Positions 7,637 through 17,702 of a stretch of DNA of 64,000 bases are shown here, piece by piece. Position 1 is the first letter of the stretch. The number at the start of each line of letters is the position of its first letter. The notes under the pieces are model-generated. The model had not been told where the DNA came from and searched no databases. It worked only from the letters and a program-made list of their open reading frames with translations. The DNA lies in contig NZ_NFZV01000008.1 of NCBI RefSeq assembly GCF_003399765.1, positions 1 through 64,000 of the forward strand, written 5' to 3'. Source of the stretch: Alkalilimnicola ehrlichii. GTDB taxonomy: Bacteria; Pseudomonadota; Gammaproteobacteria; Nitrococcales; AK92. Position numbers and translations under genes: made by a program.

Positions 7637-9022
7637 CTACGGCTGAATAGCTGCTTCCCGCATCAATCCGTACCGCTGCATTTTCTCGTTCAGGGTGCGT
7701 CTAGGCAGCCGCAAATCTTCCAAAACGGCTCGGATATTGCCGTTATGCCGCCGCAAGGCATCTTCGATCAGGCTGCGCTCGAAGGCACGCACCTGCTCTT
7801 GCAAACCGATTTCCGGCCGTTCGACACCCGATGCGGCAGCCTTGAACGGTATAAACGGCTCTCCCTGAGCCGGCGGAGAGAGTATGAACCGAGTCGCTAC
7901 GTTCTTGAGTTCGCGCACATTGCCGGGCCAGTCGTAACCCATTAGGGCCGCCACGGTACCGGCATCCGGATACACCATGTCTCGCTGATAGTTCTCGGCC
8001 GCCTGCTCGGCGAACATGGTGAACAGAATGGGAATATCCTCCTTGCGCTCGCGCAGCGGCGGAATACGAAATTCGAGTATGTTGAAGCGGTAGTAGAGAT
8101 CGTTCCTTAACAGGCCACGTTCCATCGCCTCGCGCGGCTCGATGTTCATGGCCGCTACCAAGCGAAAATTCGCCTGCCGCACTCGGTTGGAACCCAACCG
8201 ACAGAATTCCCGCTGCTCGATCACGCGCAGCAGTTTGGCCTGCACGTCTATCGGCATGCTGACCACTTCGTCCAGAAAGAGCGTACCCTCCGTAGCCTGC
8301 TCCAGGCTGCCCACGCGACGCTGCGAAGCGGAGGTAAAGGCCCCTGGCTCATGGCCGAACAGCTCGCTTTCCGCCAAGGTTGCCGGAATGGCAGCGCAAT
8401 TAAGAGCAACGTAAGGAGCTTGACTGCGCGGGCTGAGATCGTGAAGGCAACGGGCGATCACTTCCTTACCAGTGCCCGTTTCGCCGACCAGCAGCACATT
8501 GGCATCCACCGAGGCGGCATCCAGCACCTGCCGCTTCAAGTGGCTAATGGCAGGGCTACTGCCCACCAGACGTGCATGTAACCCGCCTATCTCCTGCATC
8601 TGCATCTGCAGAGCCCGGTTCTCCAGCACTAAACGGCGTTTTTCGCAGGCACGCCGTACCGTTTCCAGCAGGCGCTCGGCATCGAACGGCTTTTCGATGA
8701 AGTCGTAAGCGCCGGCACGCATCGCCCGCACCGCCATATCGATATCGCCGTGGCCGGTGAATAGGATAACGGGCAGGTCGGCATCCTTCTTCAGCAGTGC
8801 TTGTTGCAATTCTAAGCCTGACATACCCGGCATGCTGATGTCGGAAATCACCACCGCCGGGGCACCGTATTCCAACGACGGCAGGAGTGCCGTGGCGCGG
8901 CCATGGGTATGGACGGTAAAGCCGGCCAGCGTCAGCCAGCGGCTGACTGAGCTTCGCATAGCTTCGTCGTCTTCCACCAGATGCAGTTCGACGCCGGTGG
9001 CGTCCTGAATGGCCGGGGTCAT
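7637..9022 (-). CDS. dctD: Sigma-54-dependent response regulator, DctD/NtrC type
   Basis: A 461-residue regulator with a receiver domain (acidic EDD near 17-19, phospho-acceptor Asp61 in VVISDISMPG, conserved Lys in EKPF), a sigma-54 AAA+ domain (Walker A GETGTGKE, Walker B GTLFLDE) and a C-terminal Fis-type helix-turn-helix (LRLPRRTLNEKMQRYGL). The sigma-54 contact loop reads GAFTSA instead of the common GAFTGA. The ATG at 9022 overlaps the stop of the sensor kinase gene by four bases (ATGA), so the pair is translationally coupled. By analogy with DctD it should activate carboxylate transport genes; the TAXI-TRAP genes that start 245 bp past the kinase start on the other strand are the obvious target. 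Confidence 0.9.
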   Translation of the reverse strand: MTPAIQDATGVELHLVEDDEAMRSSVSRWLTLAGFTVHTHGRATALLPSLEYGAPAVVISDISMPGMSGLELQQALLKKDADLPVILFTGHGDIDMAVRAMRAGAYDFIEKPFDAERLLETVRRACEKRRLVLENRALQMQMQEIGGLHARLVGSSPAISHLKRQVLDAASVDANVLLVGETGTGKEVIARCLHDLSPRSQAPYVALNCAAIPATLAESELFGHEPGAFTSASQRRVGSLEQATEGTLFLDEVVSMPIDVQAKLLRVIEQREFCRLGSNRVRQANFRLVAAMNIEPREAMERGLLRNDLYYRFNILEFRIPPLRERKEDIPILFTMFAEQAAENYQRDMVYPDAGTVAALMGYDWPGNVRELKNVATRFILSPPAQGEPFIPFKAAASGVERPEIGLQEQVRAFERSLIEDALRRHNGNIRAVLEDLRLPRRTLNEKMQRYGLMREAAIQP

Positions 9023-10809
9023 GAGGTTCTCCTGGGAATAGTAACGGTGAAACGGGCGCCGCCCGAGGGCAAATTCTCGGCACCGATGGAGCCACCCATC
9101 GCGGTAACGATACGCTCGGCAATGGCCAACCCCAGGCCCATCCCGGCCCCCGAATCCTTGGTGGTGAAAAAAGGCTCGAACAGTTGCCGAGGGTCGCAGG
9201 CGATACCGCTTCCGGAATCCTCCACGGCGAGGATGGCGCACGCACTTTCTTCCCGAACGCAAATACGCAGTTCGCGCCGCTGGGTCGCCTTCATCGCGTC
9301 GATGGCGTTGCGCACTAAATTGACGGTTACCTGTTCCAGCCGGACCTGCTCGCCCAACACCTCCACCGGAGCATTCGGCAACGCCTTATAGACCTGAATG
9401 CTGGCGCGGGTCAGCTCGCCGCGAAGGAGCAACAGCGCGTTGTTAATGCTGTCATTGAGATCGAAGGGTTCTGCCCGTCCGTCGCTCTTGCGGGCGAAGT
9501 TCTTAAGCTCCCGCGTCATGACGGTCATCCGCTGCACCAGACCTTCGACTTGTTGCAGCACGTCCGCAACGTCCTCTTGCGAACCTCGTGCAATCAATAG
9601 CCGCGCCGACGCCAATTCAGTCCGCATAGCCGCTAGGGGCTGATTGATCTCATGCGCCACCGACGCGGAAATCTGCCCGAGCGCCGCCATTTTTGTCGCC
9701 TGCACCAGCTCGGCCTCGGCGGCACGCAGCTCTTGCTCCGCGCGCCGTCGTTCTTCGATTTCGGTATGCAGCATGCCGTTTATGGCGCGCAGCTCGGCAG
9801 CGTCGGCCGCTTCGCGGCGGGAACGAAGTTTCTCCCGCCGCTCATGTAATAGTGCAATCAGTAGATACACCGTTACGGCAGCGGCGATCATGATCAGCAA
9901 GCTAATGTCGAGCCGCTGGTTCAGCGGAGCCAAGGATGACAAATAGAACAACTGCCAACCCAGCGGCTCGATCCAACTACTACCGGAGAGAAACTGCTCG
10001 CCGTCGATGACGGCGATTTCGTAGTCCCCCGTTTCGATTGTCTCCAACGACAGTTGCGGCGGCTCGTCCACATGAGCGCCCGGAATCTCCAAGGCCGGCG
10101 GCACCACGCCGCCACCGGCGCCGGGCAACCACCGATAGCGCCAGGCATCTCGACTTGCCATGACAATCAAGCCGGCCTGATCCGCTACCAGCACCGGCTC
10201 GTCGTGGGCCTGCCAGCTACGTTCGATGCCGGTCAGGTTAATCTTGACCACCGCCACCCCGGCCACTTCCTCGCCAAGCTCGATAGGCCTGGAGATGTAG
10301 TAGCCGGGAGATCGGCTGGTTGTCCCAACCGCGAACTGCCCCCCTTCTCGGCCTGCCATGGCATCGCGGAAGTAGGCACGAAAGCTGAAGTTGCCGCCAA
10401 TAAAATTATCTGGGGCACGCCAGTTACTGGAGGCCAGTGTCAGGCCGTCGGCATCCATGATGTAGATCACGTCCGCTTCGGAATGGCGTACGGCTTCCTC
10501 AAGGTAGCGATTAGCCTGCAACACCGGCGTACGGTAACGCAGCAGATCGTGAATCAGACCCGATTGCGCAACCAGATAGGGAATGGTGCGATAGCGCTGC
10601 AATTCGCCATAGATCGTCTGTTCGTACAACGCCAGCCGCTCATTGATAAGCTGCTGTTGCTCGAACATTAAGGTGTCTCGCAACAGGCTTTGCGCGGGCA
10701 GAATAACAGCCGCCGCCAGCAGCAAATAAAGCGCTGAAAACACCAGACGACGGCGCATCAGCGTTCGGCCTAATCGCGTCAGCCTGCCACGTTTGCCGCT
10801 CTGCTCCAC
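9019..10809 (-). CDS. dctB: Sensor histidine kinase, DctB type
   Basis: About 596 residues. An N-terminal membrane helix (LVFSALYLLLAAAVILPA) precedes a periplasmic double-PAS (dCache-like) sensor with the DctB-type NFSFRAYFRDAMAG and GYYISRPIELGEEVAGVAVVKI blocks. A second membrane helix (ISLLIMIAAAVTVYLLIALL), a coiled coil, the H box SVAHEINQPLAAM and the N/G boxes NLVRNAIDAM and MGLGLAIAERIV follow. The GTG at 10809 is chosen for its GGAGA site 6 bases upstream; in-frame GTG (10887) and ATG (10869) further out lack one. The product likely senses a di- or keto-carboxylate in the periplasm and phosphorylates the regulator encoded next to it. Confidence 0.85.
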   Translation of the reverse strand: MEQSGKRGRLTRLGRTLMRRRLVFSALYLLLAAAVILPAQSLLRDTLMFEQQQLINERLALYEQTIYGELQRYRTIPYLVAQSGLIHDLLRYRTPVLQANRYLEEAVRHSEADVIYIMDADGLTLASSNWRAPDNFIGGNFSFRAYFRDAMAGREGGQFAVGTTSRSPGYYISRPIELGEEVAGVAVVKINLTGIERSWQAHDEPVLVADQAGLIVMASRDAWRYRWLPGAGGGVVPPALEIPGAHVDEPPQLSLETIETGDYEIAVIDGEQFLSGSSWIEPLGWQLFYLSSLAPLNQRLDISLLIMIAAAVTVYLLIALLHERREKLRSRREAADAAELRAINGMLHTEIEERRRAEQELRAAEAELVQATKMAALGQISASVAHEINQPLAAMRTELASARLLIARGSQEDVADVLQQVEGLVQRMTVMTRELKNFARKSDGRAEPFDLNDSINNALLLLRGELTRASIQVYKALPNAPVEVLGEQVRLEQVTVNLVRNAIDAMKATQRRELRICVREESACAILAVEDSGSGIACDPRQLFEPFFTTKDSGAGMGLGLAIAERIVTAMGGSIGAENLPSGGARFTVTIPRRTS

Positions 10810-11053
10810 CTGGATTCTCCGATACCCCTTACGCTGATTTCCAATTCTACCACCCGACGCACCCGGCATCCCGGAGATTATCCACACAATTTATTTTATT
10901 TCAGCAGCTTAGAGCAGGCCATGACGACTTTTCATTGGATCTTAGCGTCTTCCCCATGGGATACAGCTGGTTGCGGACGAGTGCGCCGAGGGGCGTGTTC
11001 GCCACGCCTGCCCGCAGGCTCGAAAAGAAAAACCGATGGGAGGAGAAGCAGCA

Positions 11054-12034
11054 ATGAACGCATTTATCCGAAATACTCTTAGCCTCACCTGCGCCGTTGT
11101 GCTGACAGCGAGCGCCGGTAACGCGGCGGCAGATCGCAGCGACTGGCCGCGAAGCTTGACGGTCGGCACCGCCAGCCAGGGCGGCACTTACTACATCTAT
11201 GGCTCCGGCTGGGCCAACTTGGTCAGCGAGACGCTGAATATCAATGCGGGTGCCGAGGTCACCGGCGGCCCTGTGCAGAACGCCACGCTGGTCCAGATGG
11301 GCGAGCACGAATTCGGGATGGTCACCATGGGGCCGGTTTACGAAGCATGGCACGGCCGCAGCGCGCTGGCTCCGGGTCTGGAGCATACGGACCTGCGCGC
11401 TGTATTCCCCATGTATCAGACCACCCTGCAAATCATCGCGCTGAAAAGTTCCGGCATTACATCCGTCGCCGACCTGGATGGCAAGACGGTCGGCGTGGGG
11501 CCTGCCGGCGGCACAGCGGACATGTATCACCCGCAATTTTTCGAGAAGCTGGGCCTTAACGTGCGAACCCGCAATGGCGGCGCTTCGGATCTGGCGGCAC
11601 AGCTACAAGATGGATTGATCGACGCCTTCGCCTTCGCCGCCGGCAACCCGATCTCGGCCTTTAGTCAGCTCGAAGCGCAAACCAACGTCAACATCTTCTC
11701 GTACAACGCTGAGGAACTCGAACGTCTACTCCCGGACTTTCCGGAGCTCAGCGTCTTTGAAATCCCCGCCAGCACCTATCGCAGCATCGATCGGGATTTG
11801 CCCGCCGTTAGTGTGTGGAACTTTACAATCACACACAAGGACATGCCCGAGTCCCTGGTCTATGGGATAACCAAGACCGTGATGGAGAACAACGAGCGCA
11901 TGCGACAAATTCACGGCGCAGCGCGGGAGACCATCCCGGAGAATGCGCTCCATCGCGGCGTCCTACCGCTACACCCCGGTGCTAAGCGCTGGTTCGAGGA
12001 GAACGGCTACACATTCGGTAACGATTCCCAATGA
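11054..12034 (+). CDS. TAXI-family TRAP transporter substrate-binding protein
   Basis: A 326-residue periplasmic binding protein with a signal peptide (cleavage near NAAA-DRSDW). LTVGTASQGGTYYIYGSGWA and VGVGPAGGTADMYHP are hallmarks of the TAXI (TRAP-associated extracytoplasmic immunogenic) family. It captures an organic acid and delivers it to the fused permease encoded 63 bp downstream. The start at 11054 has a GGGAGGAG site; a slightly longer frame does not. The gene is divergent from the DctB/DctD pair. A malic enzyme gene in the same operon hints at a C4-dicarboxylate or related acid, but TAXI proteins often bind glutamate, 2-oxoglutarate or other acids, so the ligand remains open. Confidence 0.9.
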   Translation: MNAFIRNTLSLTCAVVLTASAGNAAADRSDWPRSLTVGTASQGGTYYIYGSGWANLVSETLNINAGAEVTGGPVQNATLVQMGEHEFGMVTMGPVYEAWHGRSALAPGLEHTDLRAVFPMYQTTLQIIALKSSGITSVADLDGKTVGVGPAGGTADMYHPQFFEKLGLNVRTRNGGASDLAAQLQDGLIDAFAFAAGNPISAFSQLEAQTNVNIFSYNAEELERLLPDFPELSVFEIPASTYRSIDRDLPAVSVWNFTITHKDMPESLVYGITKTVMENNERMRQIHGAARETIPENALHRGVLPLHPGAKRWFEENGYTFGNDSQ

Positions 12035-12041
12035 CCTTCGC

Positions 12042-12072
12042 AGGCGTCGACGCCGTAGCGGCGTCGGCGCCT
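12042..12072 (+). terminator. Intra-operon hairpin between binding protein and permease
   Basis: Arms at 12042-12054 and 12060-12072 form a 13-bp GC-rich stem with one mismatch and a 5-base loop, followed by ttattgttta. Such a leaky terminator or 3' stabiliser would keep the binding protein more abundant than the permease, the usual need in TRAP systems. Confidence 0.6.
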
Positions 12073-12097
12073 TATTGTTTATACGAGGTTGAAGGCG

Positions 12098-14263
12098 ATG
12101 AGTACACACGCTTCAGGGGCAAATGGGTCCCCCGCACCCGATGCGATCCCGCTAGCAAGTAATGAACGAGAACTGGTCGGTTGGCGCGGGTGGTTATTGT
12201 TCGGTTTCTGCGTTCTCTACACCGGGCTGCACCTGTACTCGCTCAACATAGCCCCCATCGAAACATGGACGTTCCGCATCCTGCATATTTCGGGCGGGTT
12301 GGTTATCGGCTACTGCATGACGGCAGCGGCCGAGCTAGATCGGGATCGCGAGCACCCCGCCTGGACGGGCTCGCAGCTGGTCGCGATGGTGCCGGCCCTG
12401 GCAAGCATCGGTTATGCTGCGGGGTGTATCGCCTATGCCTGGTACCTGCGCGAGACCGGCGCCGCGGGAGCACCGCCGGACTGGGTGTTCGAGCACATGC
12501 GCTGGGCGGCGCTGATCGCCATTCTTATTGCGCTGGGTGCCAGCTGGTTCTGGCGCGGTCCTAGCCGCAGCGTGTTCTGGGCCGATCTGGTGTTAGCGGT
12601 AGGCGCCATTGTTGTCGCCGCCTATCTCATTTTCGTACTACCCCGCTGGCGGATGGCCGCCGGCACCTCCTTCGCCGGGCAAACGGAACTGATTATGGCA
12701 GCGGTGGGCGCGCTGCTAATTTTGGAACTTACACGACGCGTTGCGGGCATGGCGTTGGTGGTCATCACCGCGATATTCATCGCCTATGCTTTCACCGGCC
12801 CGTACCTGCCGGGCATCCTGGAGCATCGCGGCTATTCCATGAGCCGGTTCTTTACTTACATTTATACCGACAACGGCGTGCTCGGCCCCACAACCGCCGT
12901 TTCCTCCACCTATATCATTCTTTTCATCACCTTCGCGGCGTTCCTGCAAGCGTCCCGGGTGGGCGATTATTTCGTTAACTTTGCATTCTCGCTGGCCGGC
13001 CGCCGGCGCGGCGGCCCGGCCAAGGTGGCGGTCTTTGCGTCCGGCCTGATGGGGATGATAAACGGCACTTCCGCCGGCAACGTGGTTTCCACCGGCAGCC
13101 TCACAATTCCCCTGATGAAGCGTGTGGGATATAACCCGCGCAGCGCCGCCTCCATCGAGGCATCGGCCTCCACCGGCGGCCAGATCGTCCCCCCGATCAT
13201 GGGCGCTGGCGCCTTCATCATGGCGGAAATCACCGGCATTCCTTATACCGATATCGCTATTGCCGCTCTGATTCCGGGGCTGCTGTATTTTCTGTCCATC
13301 TATTTCATGGTGGATCTCGAAGCCCGCAAGGAAGGCATGCGCGGAATGTCGGCCGAAGAGTTACCCGACCGGCGCGAAATGCTGCGCAAAATCTTCCTAT
13401 TCATTCCTATTGTCATGCTGGTGGCCACGCTGTTCATGGGGTACTCGGTAATACGTGCCGGCACCATGGCGATGGTCAGCGCGGCGGTGGTGTCCTGGTT
13501 TACGCCCCACCGGATGGGCGTTCGCGAACTGCTCAACGCGTTAGCGCTCGGCGCGCGAATGGCGATCCCCTTAGTCGCGGTCTGCGCCTGCGCGGGCATT
13601 ATCGTCGGCGTAATCAGCCTGACCGGCGTCGGCGCCCGCTTTGCCGCCATGCTGCTGACCATTGCCGACAATAGCCAATTACTGGCGCTGTTCTTCGCCA
13701 TGTGCATCAGCATTCTGCTGGGAATGGGCATGCCTACCACCGCTGCCTATGCCGTTGCAGCCTCCGTGGTGGCACCAGGCCTACAGCAAATGGGAATTCC
13801 GCCGCTGGTGGCACATTTCTTTGTGTTCTATTACGCCGTGGTGTCGGCCATCACGCCGCCCGTGGCGCTTGCCTCCTATGCGGCTGCGGCCATTGCCGGC
13901 AGCGACCCCATGCGCACCTCCATGACCTCCTTCAAATTCGGTTTAGCCGCATTCATTGTCCCGTTCATGTTCTTCTACAGTCCGGCACTGCTGATGGACG
14001 GCAGTTGGCTGCAAATAGCACGCGTGACCGCCACCGCCTCGATCGGCATTTATCTACTCGCCGCAGCCATCCAGGGTTGGTTCTTCGGGCGAGTGCCGCA
14101 ACCAAGTCGATTCCTACTACTAAGTGCCGCGGTATTGATGATCGCCGGCGGGTTGGTAACGGACTCCGTCGGAATGTTGCTTGCAGCAGCCGTTTTCGCT
14201 CACCAGCGTCGGTTCGTCCTGTCGGCGATCGTTGGCGATCAGGTAAAAGGGGAAGCGCGATGA
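12098..14263 (+). CDS. TRAP transporter fused permease (DctQM type, TAXI-associated)
   Basis: A 721-residue inner-membrane protein with about 16-18 hydrophobic segments, the size of TAXI-TRAP fused 4TM/12TM permeases. The N-terminal part corresponds to DctQ. The larger part carries DctM motifs such as GLMGMINGTSAGNVVSTGS, EASASTGGQIVPPIMGAGAF and ILLGMGMPTTAAYAVAAS. Transport is driven by a sodium or proton gradient with the upstream binding protein. The ATG at 12098 follows GAGGTTGAAGGCG; a TTG three codons earlier is less likely. Its TGA overlaps the malic enzyme ATG by four bases, tying uptake to catabolism. Confidence 0.92.
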   Translation: MSTHASGANGSPAPDAIPLASNERELVGWRGWLLFGFCVLYTGLHLYSLNIAPIETWTFRILHISGGLVIGYCMTAAAELDRDREHPAWTGSQLVAMVPALASIGYAAGCIAYAWYLRETGAAGAPPDWVFEHMRWAALIAILIALGASWFWRGPSRSVFWADLVLAVGAIVVAAYLIFVLPRWRMAAGTSFAGQTELIMAAVGALLILELTRRVAGMALVVITAIFIAYAFTGPYLPGILEHRGYSMSRFFTYIYTDNGVLGPTTAVSSTYIILFITFAAFLQASRVGDYFVNFAFSLAGRRRGGPAKVAVFASGLMGMINGTSAGNVVSTGSLTIPLMKRVGYNPRSAASIEASASTGGQIVPPIMGAGAFIMAEITGIPYTDIAIAALIPGLLYFLSIYFMVDLEARKEGMRGMSAEELPDRREMLRKIFLFIPIVMLVATLFMGYSVIRAGTMAMVSAAVVSWFTPHRMGVRELLNALALGARMAIPLVAVCACAGIIVGVISLTGVGARFAAMLLTIADNSQLLALFFAMCISILLGMGMPTTAAYAVAASVVAPGLQQMGIPPLVAHFFVFYYAVVSAITPPVALASYAAAAIAGSDPMRTSMTSFKFGLAAFIVPFMFFYSPALLMDGSWLQIARVTATASIGIYLLAAAIQGWFFGRVPQPSRFLLLSAAVLMIAGGLVTDSVGMLLAAAVFAHQRRFVLSAIVGDQVKGEAR

Positions 14264-16560
14264 GTAAGGACTTCGGTAAGCAGGCACTGCGCTACCATCG
14301 CCATCCGCGGCCAGGCAAATTGGCCATCAGCGCCACCACACCGCTGGCGAATCAACGGGATCTATCGTTGGCGTACTCGCCCGGTGTCGGCGCCGCTTGC
14401 CGGGCTATCGCCGAGAATCCGCTGGAAGTCTCCACCCTGACTGCACGGGCAAATCTGGTGGCCGTGGTCACTAACGGCACTGCCGTGCTCGGCTTCGGAG
14501 ACATTGGGCCGCTGGCCGCTAAACCGGTGATGGAAGGCAAGGCCGTCCTGTTCAAAAAATTCGCCAATATAGACGCCTTCGACCTGGAGCTTAACGAGAA
14601 AGATCCGGAAGAACTGGTGAAAACCATTGCCCGACTGGAACCCAGTTTCGGAGGCATTAACCTAGAAGACATTAAGGCGCCAGAGTGCTTTATCGTCGAG
14701 CAGCAGCTCCGCGAGCGGGTCAACATTCCGGTCTTCCATGACGACCAGCATGGCACGGCCATCATCGTTAGTGCCGCCATACTCAACGGTCTCCACATCG
14801 TGGGAAAACCCATTGAGCAGGTACGACTGGTCTGCTGCGGAGCGGGCGCGGCGGCACTGGCCTGCCTCGATCTACTGGTAAAGCTGGGGCTACCCCGAAC
14901 GCATATCACCGTCTGCGATATCGACGGCGTCGTTTACGCCGGCCGTAGTAAGGGAATGGATCGCTGGAAAGCGGCGTATGCGCAGGAAACGTCGGCAAGG
15001 ACGCTGGCGGATGTAGTGGACGGCGCCGACATCTTCCTGGGGCTATCCGCACCGGGCGTACTCACCAAAGCCATGGCGGAGCGGCTCGCGCCGCAGCCGC
15101 TGATCCTGGCATTGGCGAACCCGGTGCCGGAGATCCTACCGGAAGAGGCTCGGGAGATAAGGCCCGATGCCATTATCGCCACCGGCCGTTCCGATTATCC
15201 GAACCAGGTCAACAATGTCTTGTGCTTTCCCTACATTTTCAGAGGCGCACTGGATGCCGGGGCCTCCACCATCAACGACGCGATGAAGTTGGCTGCGGTG
15301 CAAGCGATTGCCGAACTTGCCAAGGCCGAGCCGTCGGACCTGGTCACCAAGGCTTATGGCGGAAAACCGGAACGTTTCGGGCCTGACTACCTGATACCGC
15401 GCCCCTTCGACCCGCGCCTGCTGGTGAGGATTGCACCCGCAGTCGCAAAGGCGGCCATGGACAGCGGCGTGGCCAGCCGTCCCATTACGGATTTTACCGC
15501 CTATCGCCAGCAACTGGGCCAATTCGTCTACAAGTCCGGTTTGTTAATGAAACCGCTCTTCGAGCGCGCGGCCAGACACCCTAAGCGGCTGGTGTATGCC
15601 GAAGGCGAGGACCGCCGCGTATTGCAGGCCGCGCAGCAAGTCGTAGACGAAGGCTTGGCCTACCCGATTCTGGTGGGGCGGCGCGCGGTCATCGAGGCAC
15701 GCTTGAAAGAGCAGGGGCTGAGACTTAAACCCGGTCAGGACGTTACGCTGGTCAACCTTGACGACGACCCGCGTTTCGGCACGTACTGGCGTGCCTGCCA
15801 CCGTTTATTGGGGCGCCAGGGCGTTTCCCCGGAAGAGGCCAGAGCGATCATTCGTACGCAGCCTACTGCGGTGGCTGCACTGATGGTAGGCCGGCACGAG
15901 GCCGATAGCATGATTTGCGGGGCGGTTGGGAAATTTCAGCACCACTTACGTTACGTGAGCGACCTGATAGGCGTCGAGCCCGGCACATCCAGGCTCGCCA
16001 CGATGACGGCATTGATTCTACCCAGCGGCACCTATTTCATAGCCGATTCCCACTCGCAACAAGAACCGGACGTAGACGCGCTGGTGCAAACGACCGTCAG
16101 AGCCGCACGGCAGATCGAAGCCTTTGGTGTCAAGCCTCGAATTGCACTGGTATCCCGGTCGAACTTCGGTACCGGCGATACGCCTAGCGCAGTGCGTACG
16201 CGCGAGGCCGTCAAGCGGCTGCATGCGGAGCACCCGGAGCTGGAGGTAGACGGAGAGATGCATGCCGACGTTGCGCTGTCGCGGGAGCTACGAGATGCGG
16301 TTTATCCCGAGTCGCGCTTGGCCGGTTGCGCTAACTTACTGATCATGCCTGGACCCGATGCCGCTCACATTGCCTACAGTCTGCTGAAATCCCTTGGGGG
16401 CGGAGTATCGGTAGGGCCGATACTGCTCGGCGCCGCTAGGCCCGCCCATATCGTCACGCAGTCGGTCACCGTTCGCGGTTTGGTGAACATGAGCGCGCTG
16501 GCTGTGGCTCAGGCCGGAGAGCAAGATAGGGTAGAGAGCGAGGGATTGGGTTTGGGGTGA
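14260..16560 (+). CDS. maeB: NADP-dependent malic enzyme with phosphotransacetylase-like domain (MaeB)
   Basis: A 766-residue protein, close to the usual MaeB length of about 760. Residues 1-420 form the malic enzyme part, with [52 protein letters not shown] and the Rossmann-like [16 protein letters not shown]. Residues 430-760 are a phosphate acetyl/butyryl-transferase domain, which in MaeB is regulatory. It decarboxylates malate to pyruvate, giving NADPH. The start ATG overlaps the permease stop and has an AAGGGGAAG site. An upstream extension of the frame inside the permease gene is a shadow and is rejected. Placement behind a TRAP transporter under DctBD-like control suggests growth on imported C4 acids. 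Confidence 0.93.
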   Translation: MSKDFGKQALRYHRHPRPGKLAISATTPLANQRDLSLAYSPGVGAACRAIAENPLEVSTLTARANLVAVVTNGTAVLGFGDIGPLAAKPVMEGKAVLFKKFANIDAFDLELNEKDPEELVKTIARLEPSFGGINLEDIKAPECFIVEQQLRERVNIPVFHDDQHGTAIIVSAAILNGLHIVGKPIEQVRLVCCGAGAAALACLDLLVKLGLPRTHITVCDIDGVVYAGRSKGMDRWKAAYAQETSARTLADVVDGADIFLGLSAPGVLTKAMAERLAPQPLILALANPVPEILPEEAREIRPDAIIATGRSDYPNQVNNVLCFPYIFRGALDAGASTINDAMKLAAVQAIAELAKAEPSDLVTKAYGGKPERFGPDYLIPRPFDPRLLVRIAPAVAKAAMDSGVASRPITDFTAYRQQLGQFVYKSGLLMKPLFERAARHPKRLVYAEGEDRRVLQAAQQVVDEGLAYPILVGRRAVIEARLKEQGLRLKPGQDVTLVNLDDDPRFGTYWRACHRLLGRQGVSPEEARAIIRTQPTAVAALMVGRHEADSMICGAVGKFQHHLRYVSDLIGVEPGTSRLATMTALILPSGTYFIADSHSQQEPDVDALVQTTVRAARQIEAFGVKPRIALVSRSNFGTGDTPSAVRTREAVKRLHAEHPELEVDGEMHADVALSRELRDAVYPESRLAGCANLLIMPGPDAAHIAYSLLKSLGGGVSVGPILLGAARPAHIVTQSVTVRGLVNMSALAVAQAGEQDRVESEGLGLG

Positions 16561-16650
16561 GGCCTTCGGGGCCAGCGCTTTATTTAGGTTTACTGTATAG
16601 CGCTGCATAGACATGCCATCATGTAAGCATTCAGGTAAAATATACTTATT

Positions 16651-17253
16651 ATGAATAACTTACCCTTTTCTCAGGCATGCGAGAACAACAGAGCCCCCAT
16701 TCTTGCGGTTCTTAAATCCGCGTTCGCTCACTGCTCCAGAGTGCTGGAGATTGGCTCCGGAACAGGCCAACACGGGGTGTACTTTGCACCCGAGTTGCGG
16801 CACCTGGTCTGGCAGACCAGCGACTTGGCGGAGCATCATTCCGCCATCCTAGCTTGGCAACACGCGTATCCGGCTGAGAATCTTTTGCCGCCGATCATCG
16901 TCGATTTACGGGAAGACAATTGGCCGGGCGACTTCGACGCGGTGTTCTCCGCCAACACCGCACATATCGTCGGTTGGCCATTGGTTGAGCAGATGTTTGC
17001 GTTGGTAGGCCGCCACTTACCCAAAGGCGGCGTGTTTGCCCTCTACGGCCCTTTCAACTACAACGGCGAATACACCAGCGATAGCAATCGCACCTTTGAT
17101 CACATGCTACGCCGCCGCAACCCGGCCAGCGGCATTCGAGACTTCGAGCAGATCGTCGCCACAGCCAATCGCCACGGACTCATGCTTCAGCACGACCACG
17201 CCATGCCGGCCAACAATCGCCTGCTCCAATTTCGTAAGCTCACGCCAGAGTAA
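16651..17253 (+). CDS. DUF938-family SAM-dependent methyltransferase-like protein
   Basis: A 200-residue cytoplasmic protein of the DUF938 family. The start MNNLPFSQACENNRAPIL and the SAM-binding motif VLEIGSGTGQHGVYFA match the family, as do VFSANTAHIVGWPLVEQMF and YGPFNYNGEYTS. A class-I methyltransferase fold is likely; the substrate is unknown. It lies on its own after maeB, with 90 bp between and no obvious Shine-Dalgarno site; the upstream stretch is AT-rich (taaaatatacttatt), compatible with its own promoter. Confidence 0.85.
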   Translation: MNNLPFSQACENNRAPILAVLKSAFAHCSRVLEIGSGTGQHGVYFAPELRHLVWQTSDLAEHHSAILAWQHAYPAENLLPPIIVDLREDNWPGDFDAVFSANTAHIVGWPLVEQMFALVGRHLPKGGVFALYGPFNYNGEYTSDSNRTFDHMLRRRNPASGIRDFEQIVATANRHGLMLQHDHAMPANNRLLQFRKLTPE

Positions 17254-17331
17254 AGGCTAACGGCTTGTCGAACGGCCTGATTCGTGGTTCTCTTATCCGC
17301 TCGGGCTCCCGCATCTCGAAAGGGATAGACG

Positions 17332-17628
17332 ATGGCGAAGCGAAAAGACAAACCGTGGGCTCTGGACCCAAGCGAGGTCAGCTGGGGAACCAACGGCATC
17401 ACTATCGGCCGACGCAAGCAGGCAACCAAAGCTTCGCGCGCCGACACCGTCACGGGGACGACCTTATTTCTGCACCATCACCCGACAGGTATCCAGGTAG
17501 CAGGCGAGATCCCTCCAGGGAACTATACGAAAACTCAAATGCAAGAAAACAAACGAAAGCTCTACCAGCAACTGTTTCCGCAACTTGAGAAACTCGTGGC
17601 AAAGCAGCTAGGCGTTCCCGGCCGATAG
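17332..17628 (+). CDS. Conserved-looking small protein of unknown function
   Basis: A 98-residue basic protein with no signal peptide or membrane segment. Its middle reads TLFLHHHPTGIQVAGEIPPG and the C-terminal third is helical and charged (KTQMQENKRKLYQQLFPQLE). An AAAGGGATAGACG ribosome site precedes the ATG. Composition and codon use look like a real gene. I do not recognise a family with certainty and claim no function. Confidence 0.65.
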   Translation: MAKRKDKPWALDPSEVSWGTNGITIGRRKQATKASRADTVTGTTLFLHHHPTGIQVAGEIPPGNYTKTQMQENKRKLYQQLFPQLEKLVAKQLGVPGR

Positions 17629-17702
17629 CGTGATACGCGACGGCCCGTCCCATAGTTGCCGCTACGACCGACACAACCGCCGTTAAGAAAAAAGGATCGT
17701 AT

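Noticed and set aside
10810-11053. A sigma-54 (-24/-12) promoter in the gap between dctB and the TAXI gene
   Set aside because: GG and GC pairs near 10970 have a spacing of 12 instead of 10, and no TGGCAC-N5-TTGC match was found by eye.
13702-14259. A long N-terminal extension of the malic enzyme frame
   Set aside because: It runs inside the permease gene in another frame, reads Arg/His-rich noise, and the ATG at 14260 has a good ribosome site and overlaps the permease stop.
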